From the NCBI GenBank assembly GCA_050246475.1, contig JBFWVZ010000003.1, positions 372,001 through 436,000 of the forward strand: a DNA stretch of 64,000 nucleotides, given 5' to 3'. Below, piece after piece: positions 15,873 to 25,277 of this stretch. The notes below the pieces were generated by a model that saw nothing but the letters and a program-made list of their open reading frames with translations, made no database searches and had not been told where the DNA came from. The stretch's first letter is position 1; every line of letters begins with the position of its first letter. The DNA comes from CADEEL01 sp050246475 (GTDB lineage Bacteria > Pseudomonadota > Alphaproteobacteria > Caulobacterales > Aquidulcibacteraceae). Both the position numbers and the translations under genes were made by a program.

Positions 15873-17138
15873 TCACCGCACGCCGGAGCGCCGCGCGAAC
15901 GTCCGCTCGAACTCCACCACCGGCGCGCCGATATGCTCGCCCTCGTCCGGCGTCGAAATCATCCGCACGGTGGCGGTCTCGCCTTCGATCTCGATGTGCG
16001 AAAAGCCCCACACCATGCCGCGCTGGTAGATCGCGTCGAGCTGCGGATTGTTGCGCCGCTGATGCGCGACAAAATTGGAGTTGAGCGGGCGTTGCTTCGC
16101 TGCCGCGCCGGACACGACCTCGGGCAAGGGCGCAAGCCCCGGCGCCACGCGCGAGCAATCGTCCGTATGCAGCTCAAGCGTATGCTCATGCCCCGCGAGA
16201 TACATGTCCGCGTAGCGGCAAAGCGCAGGCAGAATGAGTGAGCGCAGCGTGCGCGCCTGCTGGAACTTGCTCCCCGCCGAACTCCACAGCGGATGATGCC
16301 CGATCACGATGCGCCAGCGCGCGGTGGAGTTCGCCAGCGCCGCCTCCAGCCATTGCGCCATATTGCGCTCGGCATCGTTGGCCGGACGCGCCCACGGATC
16401 CGGTTCTTCGATGGCGCCGGTTTCAACCTCGCTGCCGTCTTCGGCGAGCACGTCCTCGTAAACCGTAGCGCCCGAGAGCAGGACGTGCGTATCCAGCACG
16501 AAAATCTCGACATCGCCGTGCGCGCCGGGCGGGCGCACGCTGTAGAAGAGGCCGTCCATATAGAAAGGCGGCGTACGCGAAAGATAGGCGACCTGATCGA
16601 GCGCGCCTTCGCGCGAAGTGCGCCAATCATGGTTGCCGAGCGAGGCATAGATGCGGAAGTCGGGGCGCCCCTCGGCCAGCGCCGCATAAGGCGCGCGTAG
16701 GATCTGCTCGAAGCGCGTAGCGTCGTCGCGTCCGTCGGCGCCGCGTGTCGCGCCATCCGGATAGATGTTGTCGCCAAGCAGCACGCCTGCATCGCACTGT
16801 GTTTGCGCGCACCACGCGCGCATCGCGTTCGCTACCGGCATCATCCCGCTCGCGGCGACATAGCCCTCGTTCGGCGAGAGCCGCACCATGGGCGACGCCT
16901 CGAACTCCGCGATCGGCCGGCGGTCCTCGATCCACTCCGCACGCTCGTTGGCGATGAACGCCTCGGGCGTCATGAATTCGGTGCGTTCTTCGGGCTCCAG
17001 ATAGTCGTGATGGTAGCCGTGATCGCCGAACGCCAGCAGCGAGAAGCGCGTCTCGCGCGGCGGCGCGCTTTCCTGCGTGGTCGTGCTGCAGGCGCCAAGC
17101 GCCGAAGCAACCAAAAGCCCAAGCCAAATCCGCCGCAT
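15873..17138 (-). CDS. metallophosphoesterase, lipoprotein
   Basis: 421 residues from ATG 17138 (MRRIWLGLLVASALGAC), a lipoprotein signal with the acylated cysteine at about 17. Calcineurin-like motifs appear in order: LAFGDHGYHHD, GVLLGDNIYPDG, SLGNHDW, VIGHHPLWSSAG and LAGHEHTLELH, which bind two metals. The layout is like purple acid phosphatase/secreted phosphoesterase relatives; the substrate is unknown. The product should sit in the envelope. A good promoter lies 29 nt upstream. Confidence 0.9.
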   Translation of the reverse strand: MRRIWLGLLVASALGACSTTTQESAPPRETRFSLLAFGDHGYHHDYLEPEERTEFMTPEAFIANERAEWIEDRRPIAEFEASPMVRLSPNEGYVAASGMMPVANAMRAWCAQTQCDAGVLLGDNIYPDGATRGADGRDDATRFEQILRAPYAALAEGRPDFRIYASLGNHDWRTSREGALDQVAYLSRTPPFYMDGLFYSVRPPGAHGDVEIFVLDTHVLLSGATVYEDVLAEDGSEVETGAIEEPDPWARPANDAERNMAQWLEAALANSTARWRIVIGHHPLWSSAGSKFQQARTLRSLILPALCRYADMYLAGHEHTLELHTDDCSRVAPGLAPLPEVVSGAAAKQRPLNSNFVAHQRRNNPQLDAIYQRGMVWGFSHIEIEGETATVRMISTPDEGEHIGAPVVEFERTFARRSGVR

Positions 17139-17166
17139 GCCGTCACCCTCGCGTCTGGTCGCCAAA

Positions 17167-17195
17167 AGTAGAACGTTCATTTCAGTCTACGTCAA
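17167..17195 (-). promoter_or_regulatory. sigma70-type promoter of the metallophosphoesterase gene
   Basis: On the minus strand TTGACG (17190-17195) is followed, after exactly 17 nt, by TCTACT (17167-17172), which is 29 nt from the ATG at 17138. Confidence 0.45.
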
Positions 17196-17277
17196 CCGTG
17201 GAATGCCCGTTCCCTGCTCGGCCCGTTTGCGCCGCAACAAGGCTTGCGCCATGAAATCCATAAGCCGGAGGGATGAC

Positions 17278-18630
17278 ATGGCCGTCACGACGATCTCACG
17301 CCGCCAGGCGCTTCTGGGCGCGGGCGCGCTCGCTGGCCTTGGTCTCGCGGGATGCGGCGGCGCCAGCAATTACGATGCGCCTTATGTTCCCGGTTATCGT
17401 GAAACGCAGCGCCTGATCGAGCGCTATGTGCGCGAGGGCAAGGTCGCCGGCGCCTCGGTCGTGCTCAAGACGCTGAACGCCGCGCCGATGACGCTCTCTG
17501 CCGGGCGCGTGTCGCTCGAAAGCGGCGCGGCCGCGGCCGCCGAAGACACCATTTGGCGCGTCTATTCGATGTCGAAACCGATCACCGGCATCGCCGCGAT
17601 GATCCTCATTCAGGATGGGCGCCTCGCCCTCGATCAGCCAATCGGCGAGATCGTGCCCGCGTTCGCCAACATGCGCGTGCTGGCCAACCGCGAAACCATG
17701 GAGACGCGCCCGGCGCGGACACAGATCACGGTGCGTCACCTGCTCACGCACACGGCCGGCTTCTCCTACACGATCATCAACGAGCCGGTTCTGTCGCGCC
17801 TCTATCGCCAGCACGGCCTCTTCGCCGCCGGGCGCCAAGTGCGGCTTGAAGAGGGTGACGGCCAGCCGCCGGCGACGCTGGAGGAGTTCGGCGAACGCCT
17901 TGCCGCGCTGCCGCTCTCCTACGAGCCGGGCGCTTGGTGGCGTTACTCGGTCTCGCTCGATGTGCTCGGCCTCGTCATCCAGCGCGCATCCGGCGTGCCG
18001 TTCGATCAGTTTCTGGAGCGGCGCCTCTTCCGCCCGCTCTCGATGAGCGACACGGGATTCTATGTGCCGCAACAGAAACTCTCGCGCTTCGCCACCAACT
18101 ACATCGTCGAGGATGGACGCCTTCAAGTTCTCGACGATCACAACAATTCGGCTTTCGCCAATGCGCAGGGCGTTCCCTATGGCGGCGCCGGCATCGTCTC
18201 CACCGCGCGCGACTACGCGCGCTTCTGCGAAATGCTGCTGAACGGCGGCGCACTCGACGGCCAACGCGTCCTCTCGCGCGAGAACGTCCGCATCGCCACG
18301 ACGAACTTGCTGCCCGAAGGCATCGATCGCAACGCCACCGGCCTCGAAGGCGCCGATTTCGGCGCCGGGATGGGCATCGTCACCGAAGCGAGCGCGCGCC
18401 CGGGCGAAGCCCCGCCTGGCGCTTACTCGTGGGGCGGCGCCGCCGGCACGACGATGTGGGTCGATCCGGTGAACGCGGCGTATGTCGTGGGCATGACGCA
18501 ATACATGCCGTCGAACGCCTACCCGATCTGGAGGGAGCTTCGCGAAGCCGCCTATCGCGATTTCGCCGCGCTGCGCGATCCGAACCGCCGCGCGCTCGAC
18601 ATCACGGATCGCCCGCGCCGGAATTTCTGA
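17278..18630 (+). CDS. serine hydrolase (class C beta-lactamase-like), lipoprotein
   Basis: 450 residues from ATG 17278, chosen because GGAGGG lies just upstream; an earlier in-frame ATG at 17251 has no such site. The signal SRRQALLGAGALAGLGLAGC is a twin-arginine-type lipoprotein leader with Cys26. SMSK (Ser97-Lys100) is the nucleophile motif, WWRYSVSLDVLG supplies the YxN-like tyrosine (as YSV), and WGGAAGTTMWVDP is in the place of the KTG box. Such proteins are usually esterases or D-amino peptidases, not antibiotic lactamases. Thirteen nt separate it from the MFS gene. Confidence 0.88.
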   Translation: MAVTTISRRQALLGAGALAGLGLAGCGGASNYDAPYVPGYRETQRLIERYVREGKVAGASVVLKTLNAAPMTLSAGRVSLESGAAAAAEDTIWRVYSMSKPITGIAAMILIQDGRLALDQPIGEIVPAFANMRVLANRETMETRPARTQITVRHLLTHTAGFSYTIINEPVLSRLYRQHGLFAAGRQVRLEEGDGQPPATLEEFGERLAALPLSYEPGAWWRYSVSLDVLGLVIQRASGVPFDQFLERRLFRPLSMSDTGFYVPQQKLSRFATNYIVEDGRLQVLDDHNNSAFANAQGVPYGGAGIVSTARDYARFCEMLLNGGALDGQRVLSRENVRIATTNLLPEGIDRNATGLEGADFGAGMGIVTEASARPGEAPPGAYSWGGAAGTTMWVDPVNAAYVVGMTQYMPSNAYPIWRELREAAYRDFAALRDPNRRALDITDRPRRNF

Positions 18631-18643
18631 TCGTGCGCCCTGA

Positions 18644-20071
18644 ATGAGCGAAGCGCCGGAGAGAAGACGCTCCAATCTGCTGCCGATCATCATCGGCTGC
18701 GCGCTCTTCATGCAGACGCTCGATTCAACGATCATCGTCAACGCGCTGCCAACGATGGCGCGCGATCTTGGCGAAGACGCGCTGACGCTCAACACCGCGA
18801 TCACATCCTACTTTCTCGCCGCCGCGATTTTTCTGCCCGTCAGCGGCTGGCTGGCGGATCGCTTCGGCGCGCGCACAATCTTCCTCTGGGCGATCGTCAT
18901 CTTCACCCTCAGCTCCGCTTTTTGCGGGCTTTCGCAGAGCCTGCCGCAACTCGTTGCAGGCCGCCTGATGCAGGGCGCCTCAGGCGCGATGCTCATGCCT
19001 GTCGGGCGCCTCGTGCTCTTGAAGACGACGCCGCGCGCCGAATTCGTCGCCGCCATGGCGGTGTTGACCATGCCGTCTCTGCTCGGGCCGGTGATCGGTC
19101 CCGTGCTTGGCGGCTTCCTCGTCACCTACGTCGATTGGCGCGCGATCTTCTTCATCAATCTGCCGATTGGCATCGCCGGCTACTTTCTCGTACGCGCCTT
19201 CGTCCCGAACATCCGCGAGGAAGCGCGAACGCCATTCGATTTTCTGGGTTTCGTGCTTACGGGCGTGGGCTTGGCCGGCCTCATCTATGGCTTCGAGAAT
19301 CTCGGACGCGGCGCGATGCCCGCTTGGGCGCCGCCCGCCCTGCTCCTCGGCGGCGCCGTGTTCATGGCGCTCTTCGCGCTCCACGCGAGCCGCGCCCCGC
19401 ACGCCCTCCTCGATCTCTCAATTCTGCGGACTTACACGTTCCTCGCCTCGCTCGCCGGCGGCGCCTTCAACAGGCTGATCATCGGCTCGATGCCGTTTCT
19501 GCTGGCGCTCCTGCTGCAACTTGGGTTCGGGCTCTCGGCTTTCGCCGCCGGCGCGCTCACCTTCGTCGGCGCCGCGGGCGCGTTCCTGATGAAGATTGCG
19601 GCGCCGCCGATCCTCAGGCGTTACGGCTTCCGCACCGTGCTGGTCGTCAACGCGCTCATCTGCGCGGCCTTCACCGCGGCCATCGGCATCTTCCGGCCCG
19701 AAACGCCGCATTTTCTCATTCTCGCGATCCTCTTTGTCGGCGGCTTCTTCCGTTCGCTTCAATTCACGGCGTTGAACGGCCTCGCCTTCGCCGATATCCC
19801 CGGCCCGCAGATGAGCGGCGCCAGCTCCATGTCCTCCATGTTCCAACAGCTCGCGCTTTCCATCGGCGCGGGCCTCGCCGCAATCCTCGTGCAGATTGTT
19901 CAGCGCGTCATGGGCGCCGAAACCCTGACCTATGCCGTCGTCTCTCCCGCTTTCTTGATTGTGGCTGCGCTCTCGCTCATCTCGTTGGCCTTCTTCATTC
20001 CCCTCAAACGCGACGCCGGCGCCGATCTCTCCGGCGCGAAACCCGCGCACCCCCAACCCGTCGAGGATTGA
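18644..20071 (+). CDS. MFS transporter, DHA2 (14-TM) drug:H+ antiporter type
   Basis: 475 residues, almost all hydrophobic, with the number of segments expected of the 14-TM family. Helix 1 carries LDSTIIVNALP (motif C/D1 of DHA2 proteins), followed by SGWLADRFGARTIFLWA (motif A) and GRLMQGASGAMLMPVGR. It is likely an inner-membrane exporter driven by the proton gradient. The substrate is unknown. Its position after the serine hydrolase and before an FAD oxidoreductase suggests a shared transcript, but the functional link is open. Confidence 0.9.
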   Translation: MSEAPERRRSNLLPIIIGCALFMQTLDSTIIVNALPTMARDLGEDALTLNTAITSYFLAAAIFLPVSGWLADRFGARTIFLWAIVIFTLSSAFCGLSQSLPQLVAGRLMQGASGAMLMPVGRLVLLKTTPRAEFVAAMAVLTMPSLLGPVIGPVLGGFLVTYVDWRAIFFINLPIGIAGYFLVRAFVPNIREEARTPFDFLGFVLTGVGLAGLIYGFENLGRGAMPAWAPPALLLGGAVFMALFALHASRAPHALLDLSILRTYTFLASLAGGAFNRLIIGSMPFLLALLLQLGFGLSAFAAGALTFVGAAGAFLMKIAAPPILRRYGFRTVLVVNALICAAFTAAIGIFRPETPHFLILAILFVGGFFRSLQFTALNGLAFADIPGPQMSGASSMSSMFQQLALSIGAGLAAILVQIVQRVMGAETLTYAVVSPAFLIVAALSLISLAFFIPLKRDAGADLSGAKPAHPQPVED

Positions 20072-20106
20072 TTGCGTGCGCAGCGGCGCACCCCTATCAA
20101 GCGCCG

Positions 20107-21726
20107 ATGCGAGCCAAGTACGACGTCCTCATCATCGGCGCGGGCCACAACGGCCTCACCTGCGCGGCCTACCTCGCGCAGCAGGGCTACACGGTCGCCA
20201 TGCTGGAGCGCCGGGGCGTCGTCGGCGGGGCGGCCGTCACGGAGGAGTTTCACCCCGGCTTCCGCAATTCTGTCGCGGCCTACACGGTTTCTCTGCTGAC
20301 GCAGAAAATCATCGACGATCTGGAACTCTACGCGCACGGCTTGAAGATCGTTGAGCGGCGCATGTCGAACTTCCTGCCGCTGCCGAATGGGGACGCGTTC
20401 TCCGTCGGCCCCAGCCGCACGCAAGCCGAACTCGCGCGTTTTTCCAATCGCGACGCTGAGCGTCTGCCTGAGTACGAAGCGCGCCTCACTGTCATCGCGG
20501 ACGTTCTCCGCGAGCTTGCACTGCAGGCGCCGCCCAATCTCATCGAACACGGCTGGCGCGCGGCATTCGAGGAAATGCTGAAGAGCGTCTCGCTTGGTCG
20601 GCGCCTCAACAAGCTCGACATTGTCGGCAAGCGCGATCTCCTGGATTTCTTCGCCAAGTCCGCCGGCGATTGGTTGGATGATTGGTTTGAGTCCGATCCC
20701 ATCAAGGCCGTGCTCGGCTTCGACAGCGTCGTCGGCAATTACGCGAGCCCCTACACGCCCGGCTCCGCCTACGTGCTCCTTCACCACGTCTTCGGCGAAG
20801 TGAACGGCAAGCGCGGCCTCTGGGGCCACGCCATCGGCGGCATGGGCGCGATCACGCAGGCGATGGCGTCCTCCGCGCGCGCGCGCGGCGTGGACATCAA
20901 GCGCGACGCGCCCGTGAAGGAACTCATCATCGAGAACGGCCGCGCCGCGGGCGCCATCACCGAAGCGGGCGAAGCCATCCGCGCCGATTGCGTCGTCTCC
21001 AACCTCAATCCCAAGCTTCTCTTCCAACGTATCGTGGATCAGCAAGCGTTGCCGCGGGATTTCAAGGAGCGCATCCACCGCTACAAACTGGGCTCCGGCA
21101 CGTTCCGCATGAACGTCGCGCTCTCGGAGCTGCCCAAGTTCAAGGGCGGCGACGCAAACGGCGATCACTTGACCGCCGGCATCATCATCGCGCCCTCGCT
21201 CGCCTACATGGAGCGCGCCTTCGCCGATGCACGTGCGACGGGTTGGTCGAAAGAACCCATCGTCGAGATGCTCATTCCATCGACGCTCGACGATTCACTC
21301 GCGCCGGAAGGCAAGCACGTAGCTAGCCTCTTCTGTCAGCACGTTGCACCTGAGCTTTCCGACGGCCGCTCGTGGGACGATCACCGCGAAGAGCTCGCCG
21401 ATCTGATGATCGCCACGGTCGATCAATACGCCCCTGGCTTCAAAGCCTCCGTGCTCGCGCGCTATCCGCTGACGCCCATCGATCTTGAGCGCAAGTTCGG
21501 CCTCTTGAACGGGGACATCATGCACGGCGCTCTCTCGCTCGATCAGCTTTTCTCCGCGCGCCCCGTACTCGGCTACGGCGATTACCGCACCCCCATCGCC
21601 GGGCTCTATCAATGCGGCGCGGGCACGCATCCCGGCGGCGGCGTCTCCGGCATGCCCGGGCACAATGCCGCGAAAACGATCATCCGCGATCTCAAACTCG
21701 GCGCTCCCAAACGCCGCGTGTCATGA
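20107..21726 (+). CDS. phytoene-dehydrogenase-like NAD(P)/FAD oxidoreductase
   Basis: 539 residues from ATG 20107; the frame is open for almost 1.2 kb upstream but that part lies over the MFS gene in another frame. VLIIGAGHNGLTCAAYLAQQG then MLERRGVVGGAA forms the FAD site, and the C-terminus has LYQCGAGTHPGGGVSGMPGHNAAK, the usual end of the CrtI/PYROXD2-like family. No other carotenoid gene is nearby, so carotenoid desaturation is unlikely. Its TGA overlaps the oxoprolinase ATG, indicating coupling. Confidence 0.88.
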   Translation: MRAKYDVLIIGAGHNGLTCAAYLAQQGYTVAMLERRGVVGGAAVTEEFHPGFRNSVAAYTVSLLTQKIIDDLELYAHGLKIVERRMSNFLPLPNGDAFSVGPSRTQAELARFSNRDAERLPEYEARLTVIADVLRELALQAPPNLIEHGWRAAFEEMLKSVSLGRRLNKLDIVGKRDLLDFFAKSAGDWLDDWFESDPIKAVLGFDSVVGNYASPYTPGSAYVLLHHVFGEVNGKRGLWGHAIGGMGAITQAMASSARARGVDIKRDAPVKELIIENGRAAGAITEAGEAIRADCVVSNLNPKLLFQRIVDQQALPRDFKERIHRYKLGSGTFRMNVALSELPKFKGGDANGDHLTAGIIIAPSLAYMERAFADARATGWSKEPIVEMLIPSTLDDSLAPEGKHVASLFCQHVAPELSDGRSWDDHREELADLMIATVDQYAPGFKASVLARYPLTPIDLERKFGLLNGDIMHGALSLDQLFSARPVLGYGDYRTPIAGLYQCGAGTHPGGGVSGMPGHNAAKTIIRDLKLGAPKRRVS

Positions 21727-24700
21727 CCGGCTGGGAATTCTGGATCGATCGCGGCGGCACGTTCACCGATGTCGTCGCCCGCGCTCCCGATGGTCGCCTG
21801 ATCGTCGAGAAACTCCTCTCAGAAAATCCTGGCTTCTACGAGGACGCCGCAGTCGAAGCCGTCCGGCGCATCCGCGTGCGCGAACCGGACGCGCCGATCG
21901 ACGCTGTGAAGATGGGCACGACAGTCGCCACCAATGCGTTGCTCGAACGCAAGGGCGCGAGAACGGCGCTCGCGATCACAATGGGCCTGGGCGATGCGCC
22001 GCGCATCGGCTGGCAAACGCGCCCCGACCTCTTCGCCCGCAAGATCGTGCTGCCTGAACCGCTCCATGAGCACGTGATCGAGATCGAAGAGCGCGTCACC
22101 GCCGAAGGCGAAACGCTCACCCCGCTTAACGAGGCCAAAACGCGCACCGCACTGCAAGCAGCCTTCGACGCAGGCTTCCGCGCCATCGCCATCGTTCTCA
22201 TGCACGGCTGGCGCTGGCGGGCGCATGAGGCGCGCGTTGCCGAAATCGCGCTTGCGGTCGGCTTCACGCAGATTTCCGTGAGCCACGAAGTCGCGCCGCT
22301 CATCAAACTCATCGGTCGCGCCGACACCAGCATCGTGGACGCTTATCTCTCGCCCGTGCTGCGCGACTACGTCTCGCGCGTTGCGCGCGGCTTGGGCGAT
22401 GCGCGCCTTCTCTTCATGCAATCGAACGGCGGATTGACGCATGCGGGCGCGTTTCGCGGCAAGGACGCGGTGCTCTCCGGCCCGGCCGGCGGCGTCGTCG
22501 GCATGACGGCCGCTGGCGAAGCAGCGGGCTTTGACCACCTCATCGGGTTCGACATGGGCGGCACTTCGACCGACGTTTCGCACTACGCCGGCGAGTACGA
22601 GCGCTCTTACGAAACCCAAGTCGCGGGCGTGCGCTTACGCGCGCCGATGCTCGACGTGCGCACGGTGGCGGCGGGCGGCGGCTCCATCTGCCGTTTCGAC
22701 GGCCAGCGCCTGCGCGTTGGCCCGCACTCCGCCGGCGCCGATCCCGGCCCCGCCTGCTACCGCAAAGGCGGACCGCTCACGATCACCGATTGCAACGTCG
22801 CGCTCGGCAAGATTCTGCCGGAGCACTTTCCATCCGTGTTCGGCCCAAACGGCGATCAGCCGCTCGATCCGGCCGCGTCGCGCGCGCGCCTCGAAGAGAT
22901 TGCGCGCGAAACCGGCGAACGCATTGAATCACTCGCGGAAGGCTTCATCGCCATTGCGGTGGAGACGATGGCCGCCGCCATCAAGTCCATCTCCATCGAA
23001 CGCGGCCACGACGTCAGCGACTGCACGCTCGTTTCCTTCGGCGGCGCGGGCGGCCAGCACGCTTGCCGCGTCGCGGACGCGCTCTCCGTGCCGCGCATTC
23101 TCATCCATCCGCTCGCGGGCGTGCTGTCGGCCTACGGCATGGGCCTGGCGGCGCTGCGCGTCTTGCGGGAAGAAACGGTGGCGCTCGAAGCAAGCGATGG
23201 AAACTGGCTAGCGATCACCGTGCGCGCGAACGCGCTCGCCGCTGCCGCCGAGGGCGCGCTGCGCGGCCAAGACATTCCCGTCGCCTCCCTTCAAACCCTC
23301 CGCACCGGCGAGCTCAAGTATCGCGGCTCGGACACGGCGCTCCCCGTGCCGCTCACCGAGACTGCCGCGGAAGCACGCGCGCTCTTTGAAGCCGCCCACC
23401 TTGCGCGCTTTGGCTATTCGGCGCCCGAGCAGGACGTCATCGTCGAGACGCTGATCGCCGAAGCGGTCGGCGCGCCGGATTCGCGCCATGAGAGCCTTGC
23501 GCACGGCGAAGGCGGCGCGCTCATCGGCGAGGCCGCGATCTACACGGCAGGCGCCGCGCGCGCCGCGCCGATCCACGACCGCGCACGCATCGCTGAAGGC
23601 GAAACTATCGACGGCCCCGCGCTCATTCGCGAATCCGGCGCGACCACCATCGTCGAGCCAGGCTGGCGCGCACGCATGGATGCGCAAGCCAACCTCATCC
23701 TCGAGCGCATCGCACCGCGCGTGATCGAGGACGCGGCGGGCGCCGACCCGATCCGCCTGGAGCTCTTCAACAACCGCTTCATGGCTATCGCGGAACTGAT
23801 GGGCGCCGCGCTCCAGGCCACCGCCGCCTCCGTGAACATCAAGGAGCGGCTCGATTATTCCTGCGCGCTTTTCGATCCCACAGGCGGCCTCGTCGCGAAC
23901 GCGCCGCACATTCCAGTCCATCTCGGCTCCATGAGCGACAGCGTGCGCGCGGTCATCGTGGCGCGCCGCGAGACGATGGCGCCCGGCGATGTGTTCATGC
24001 TCAACGCCCCCGATCGCGGCGGCACGCATCTGCCCGACATCACCGTCATCGCGCCCATCTTCCTCGATCGCGCAAACACGCCTGCCTTCTTCGTGGCGGC
24101 GCGCGGCCATCACGCCGACATCGGCGGCCTGACGCCCGGCTCCATGCCGCCCAATTCGCGCACTCTGGAAGACGAAGGCGTCCGCATCGAGAACTTCCAC
24201 CTAGTGGAGCAAGGCCGCTTGCGCGAAGCCGAAGCGCGCGCGCTCTTCGCCGCCGCCCGCCATCCCGCGCGCAACATCGATCAAAACGTCGCCGATCTCA
24301 AAGCCCAGATCGCGGCGTGCGCCAAAGGCGGCGACGAAATCCGCCGCCTCGCCGCGCACTTCGGGCGCGAGACGGTCGAAACCTATATGCGCCGCGTCCA
24401 GGCGAACGCGGAGGAAAACGTCCGCCGCGTAATCGACACGCTGGAGGGCGGCGCATTCGTCAATCGCCTCGATGACGGCGCGGAAATTCACGTCTCCATA
24501 AAGGTCGATCGCGCGCGCCGGAGCGCAATCATCGATTTCACCGGCACATCGCCCCAGCATCCCGGCAATTTCAACGCGCCGCTCGCCATCACCCGCGCCG
24601 CGACGCTTTACGTGTTCCGCACGCTTGTCGAGGATTCCATCCCGCTCAACGAAGGCTGCCTCACGCCGCTGACGCTCGTTGTGCCAGAGGGCTCCATGCT

Positions 24701-25277
24701 CAATCCGGGGCCGGACGCGGCCGTCGTCGCCGGCAATGTCGAGACCAGCATGGCGATAGTCGATGCGCTCTACGGCGCGCTCGGCGTGCTCGCCGCTTCG
24801 CAAGGCACGATGAACAATTTTACCTTCGGCGACGACGCGCGCCAATACTACGAAACGCTCTGCGGCGGCGCCGGCGCGGGCCGCGATTTCCCCGGCGCTT
24901 CGGCCGTGCACACGCACATGACCAATTCCCGCCTCACCGATCCTGAAATCATCGAGACGCGCTTTCCCGTTCTCGTCGACGAGTTCCGCATCCGGCGCGG
25001 CTCCGGCGGGAAGGGCGCACAAAGCGGCGGCGACGGCGTCGTCCGCAAGATCCGCTTCCGCGAGGCGATGGGCGCAGCGATCCTTTCTTCACGGCGGATC
25101 ACGGCGCCGTTCGGCGTCGAAGGCGGCGGGCCGGGCAAGCCCGGCGCGAACGCAGTCGAACGCGCATCCGGCGCACGCGAAGCGCTCGGCCCCACCGATC
25201 AAACGTCGATGCAGCCGGGCGACGCCTTCATCATCGAAACGCCCGGCGGGGGCGGTTATGGGCGGATCACGCGATAA
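21723..25277 (+). CDS. 5-oxoprolinase/hydantoinase, fused A and B halves
   Basis: 1184 residues from ATG 21723 (ATGA overlap with the previous gene). The N-half is HyuA-like: IDRGGTFTDVVA, GTTVATNALLERKGART, LIGFDMGGTSTDVSHY and a long actin-like ATPase fold. From about residue 675 the B half follows, with LRLELFNNRFMAIAELMG, DVFMLNAPDRGGTHLPDITV, ARGHHADIGG and PGGGGYG near the end. The single-chain form and length match ATP-dependent 5-oxoprolinase (about 1,200-1,300 residues), which opens pyroglutamate to glutamate. N-methylhydantoinase and acetone-carboxylase-like functions belong to the same superfamily and cannot be excluded. Confidence 0.88.
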   Translation: MTGWEFWIDRGGTFTDVVARAPDGRLIVEKLLSENPGFYEDAAVEAVRRIRVREPDAPIDAVKMGTTVATNALLERKGARTALAITMGLGDAPRIGWQTRPDLFARKIVLPEPLHEHVIEIEERVTAEGETLTPLNEAKTRTALQAAFDAGFRAIAIVLMHGWRWRAHEARVAEIALAVGFTQISVSHEVAPLIKLIGRADTSIVDAYLSPVLRDYVSRVARGLGDARLLFMQSNGGLTHAGAFRGKDAVLSGPAGGVVGMTAAGEAAGFDHLIGFDMGGTSTDVSHYAGEYERSYETQVAGVRLRAPMLDVRTVAAGGGSICRFDGQRLRVGPHSAGADPGPACYRKGGPLTITDCNVALGKILPEHFPSVFGPNGDQPLDPAASRARLEEIARETGERIESLAEGFIAIAVETMAAAIKSISIERGHDVSDCTLVSFGGAGGQHACRVADALSVPRILIHPLAGVLSAYGMGLAALRVLREETVALEASDGNWLAITVRANALAAAAEGALRGQDIPVASLQTLRTGELKYRGSDTALPVPLTETAAEARALFEAAHLARFGYSAPEQDVIVETLIAEAVGAPDSRHESLAHGEGGALIGEAAIYTAGAARAAPIHDRARIAEGETIDGPALIRESGATTIVEPGWRARMDAQANLILERIAPRVIEDAAGADPIRLELFNNRFMAIAELMGAALQATAASVNIKERLDYSCALFDPTGGLVANAPHIPVHLGSMSDSVRAVIVARRETMAPGDVFMLNAPDRGGTHLPDITVIAPIFLDRANTPAFFVAARGHHADIGGLTPGSMPPNSRTLEDEGVRIENFHLVEQGRLREAEARALFAAARHPARNIDQNVADLKAQIAACAKGGDEIRRLAAHFGRETVETYMRRVQANAEENVRRVIDTLEGGAFVNRLDDGAEIHVSIKVDRARRSAIIDFTGTSPQHPGNFNAPLAITRAATLYVFRTLVEDSIPLNEGCLTPLTLVVPEGSMLNPGPDAAVVAGNVETSMAIVDALYGALGVLAASQGTMNNFTFGDDARQYYETLCGGAGAGRDFPGASAVHTHMTNSRLTDPEIIETRFPVLVDEFRIRRGSGGKGAQSGGDGVVRKIRFREAMGAAILSSRRITAPFGVEGGGPGKPGANAVERASGAREALGPTDQTSMQPGDAFIIETPGGGGYGRITR

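Noticed and set aside
17278..18630. Antibiotic-resistance beta-lactamase
   Set aside because: The KTG box is not preserved and YxN is altered; the protein fits the esterase/peptidase branch of the serine hydrolase superfamily better.
17296..18804. 502-codon frame opposite the serine hydrolase
   Set aside because: Antisense to a gene with SMSK nucleophile motif and a lipoprotein signal; translation lacks recognisable features.
18922..20106. 395-codon extension upstream of the phytoene-dehydrogenase-like gene
   Set aside because: It lies within the MFS gene in another frame and is Arg/Pro-rich; the FAD motif begins right after the ATG at 20107, which was taken as the start.
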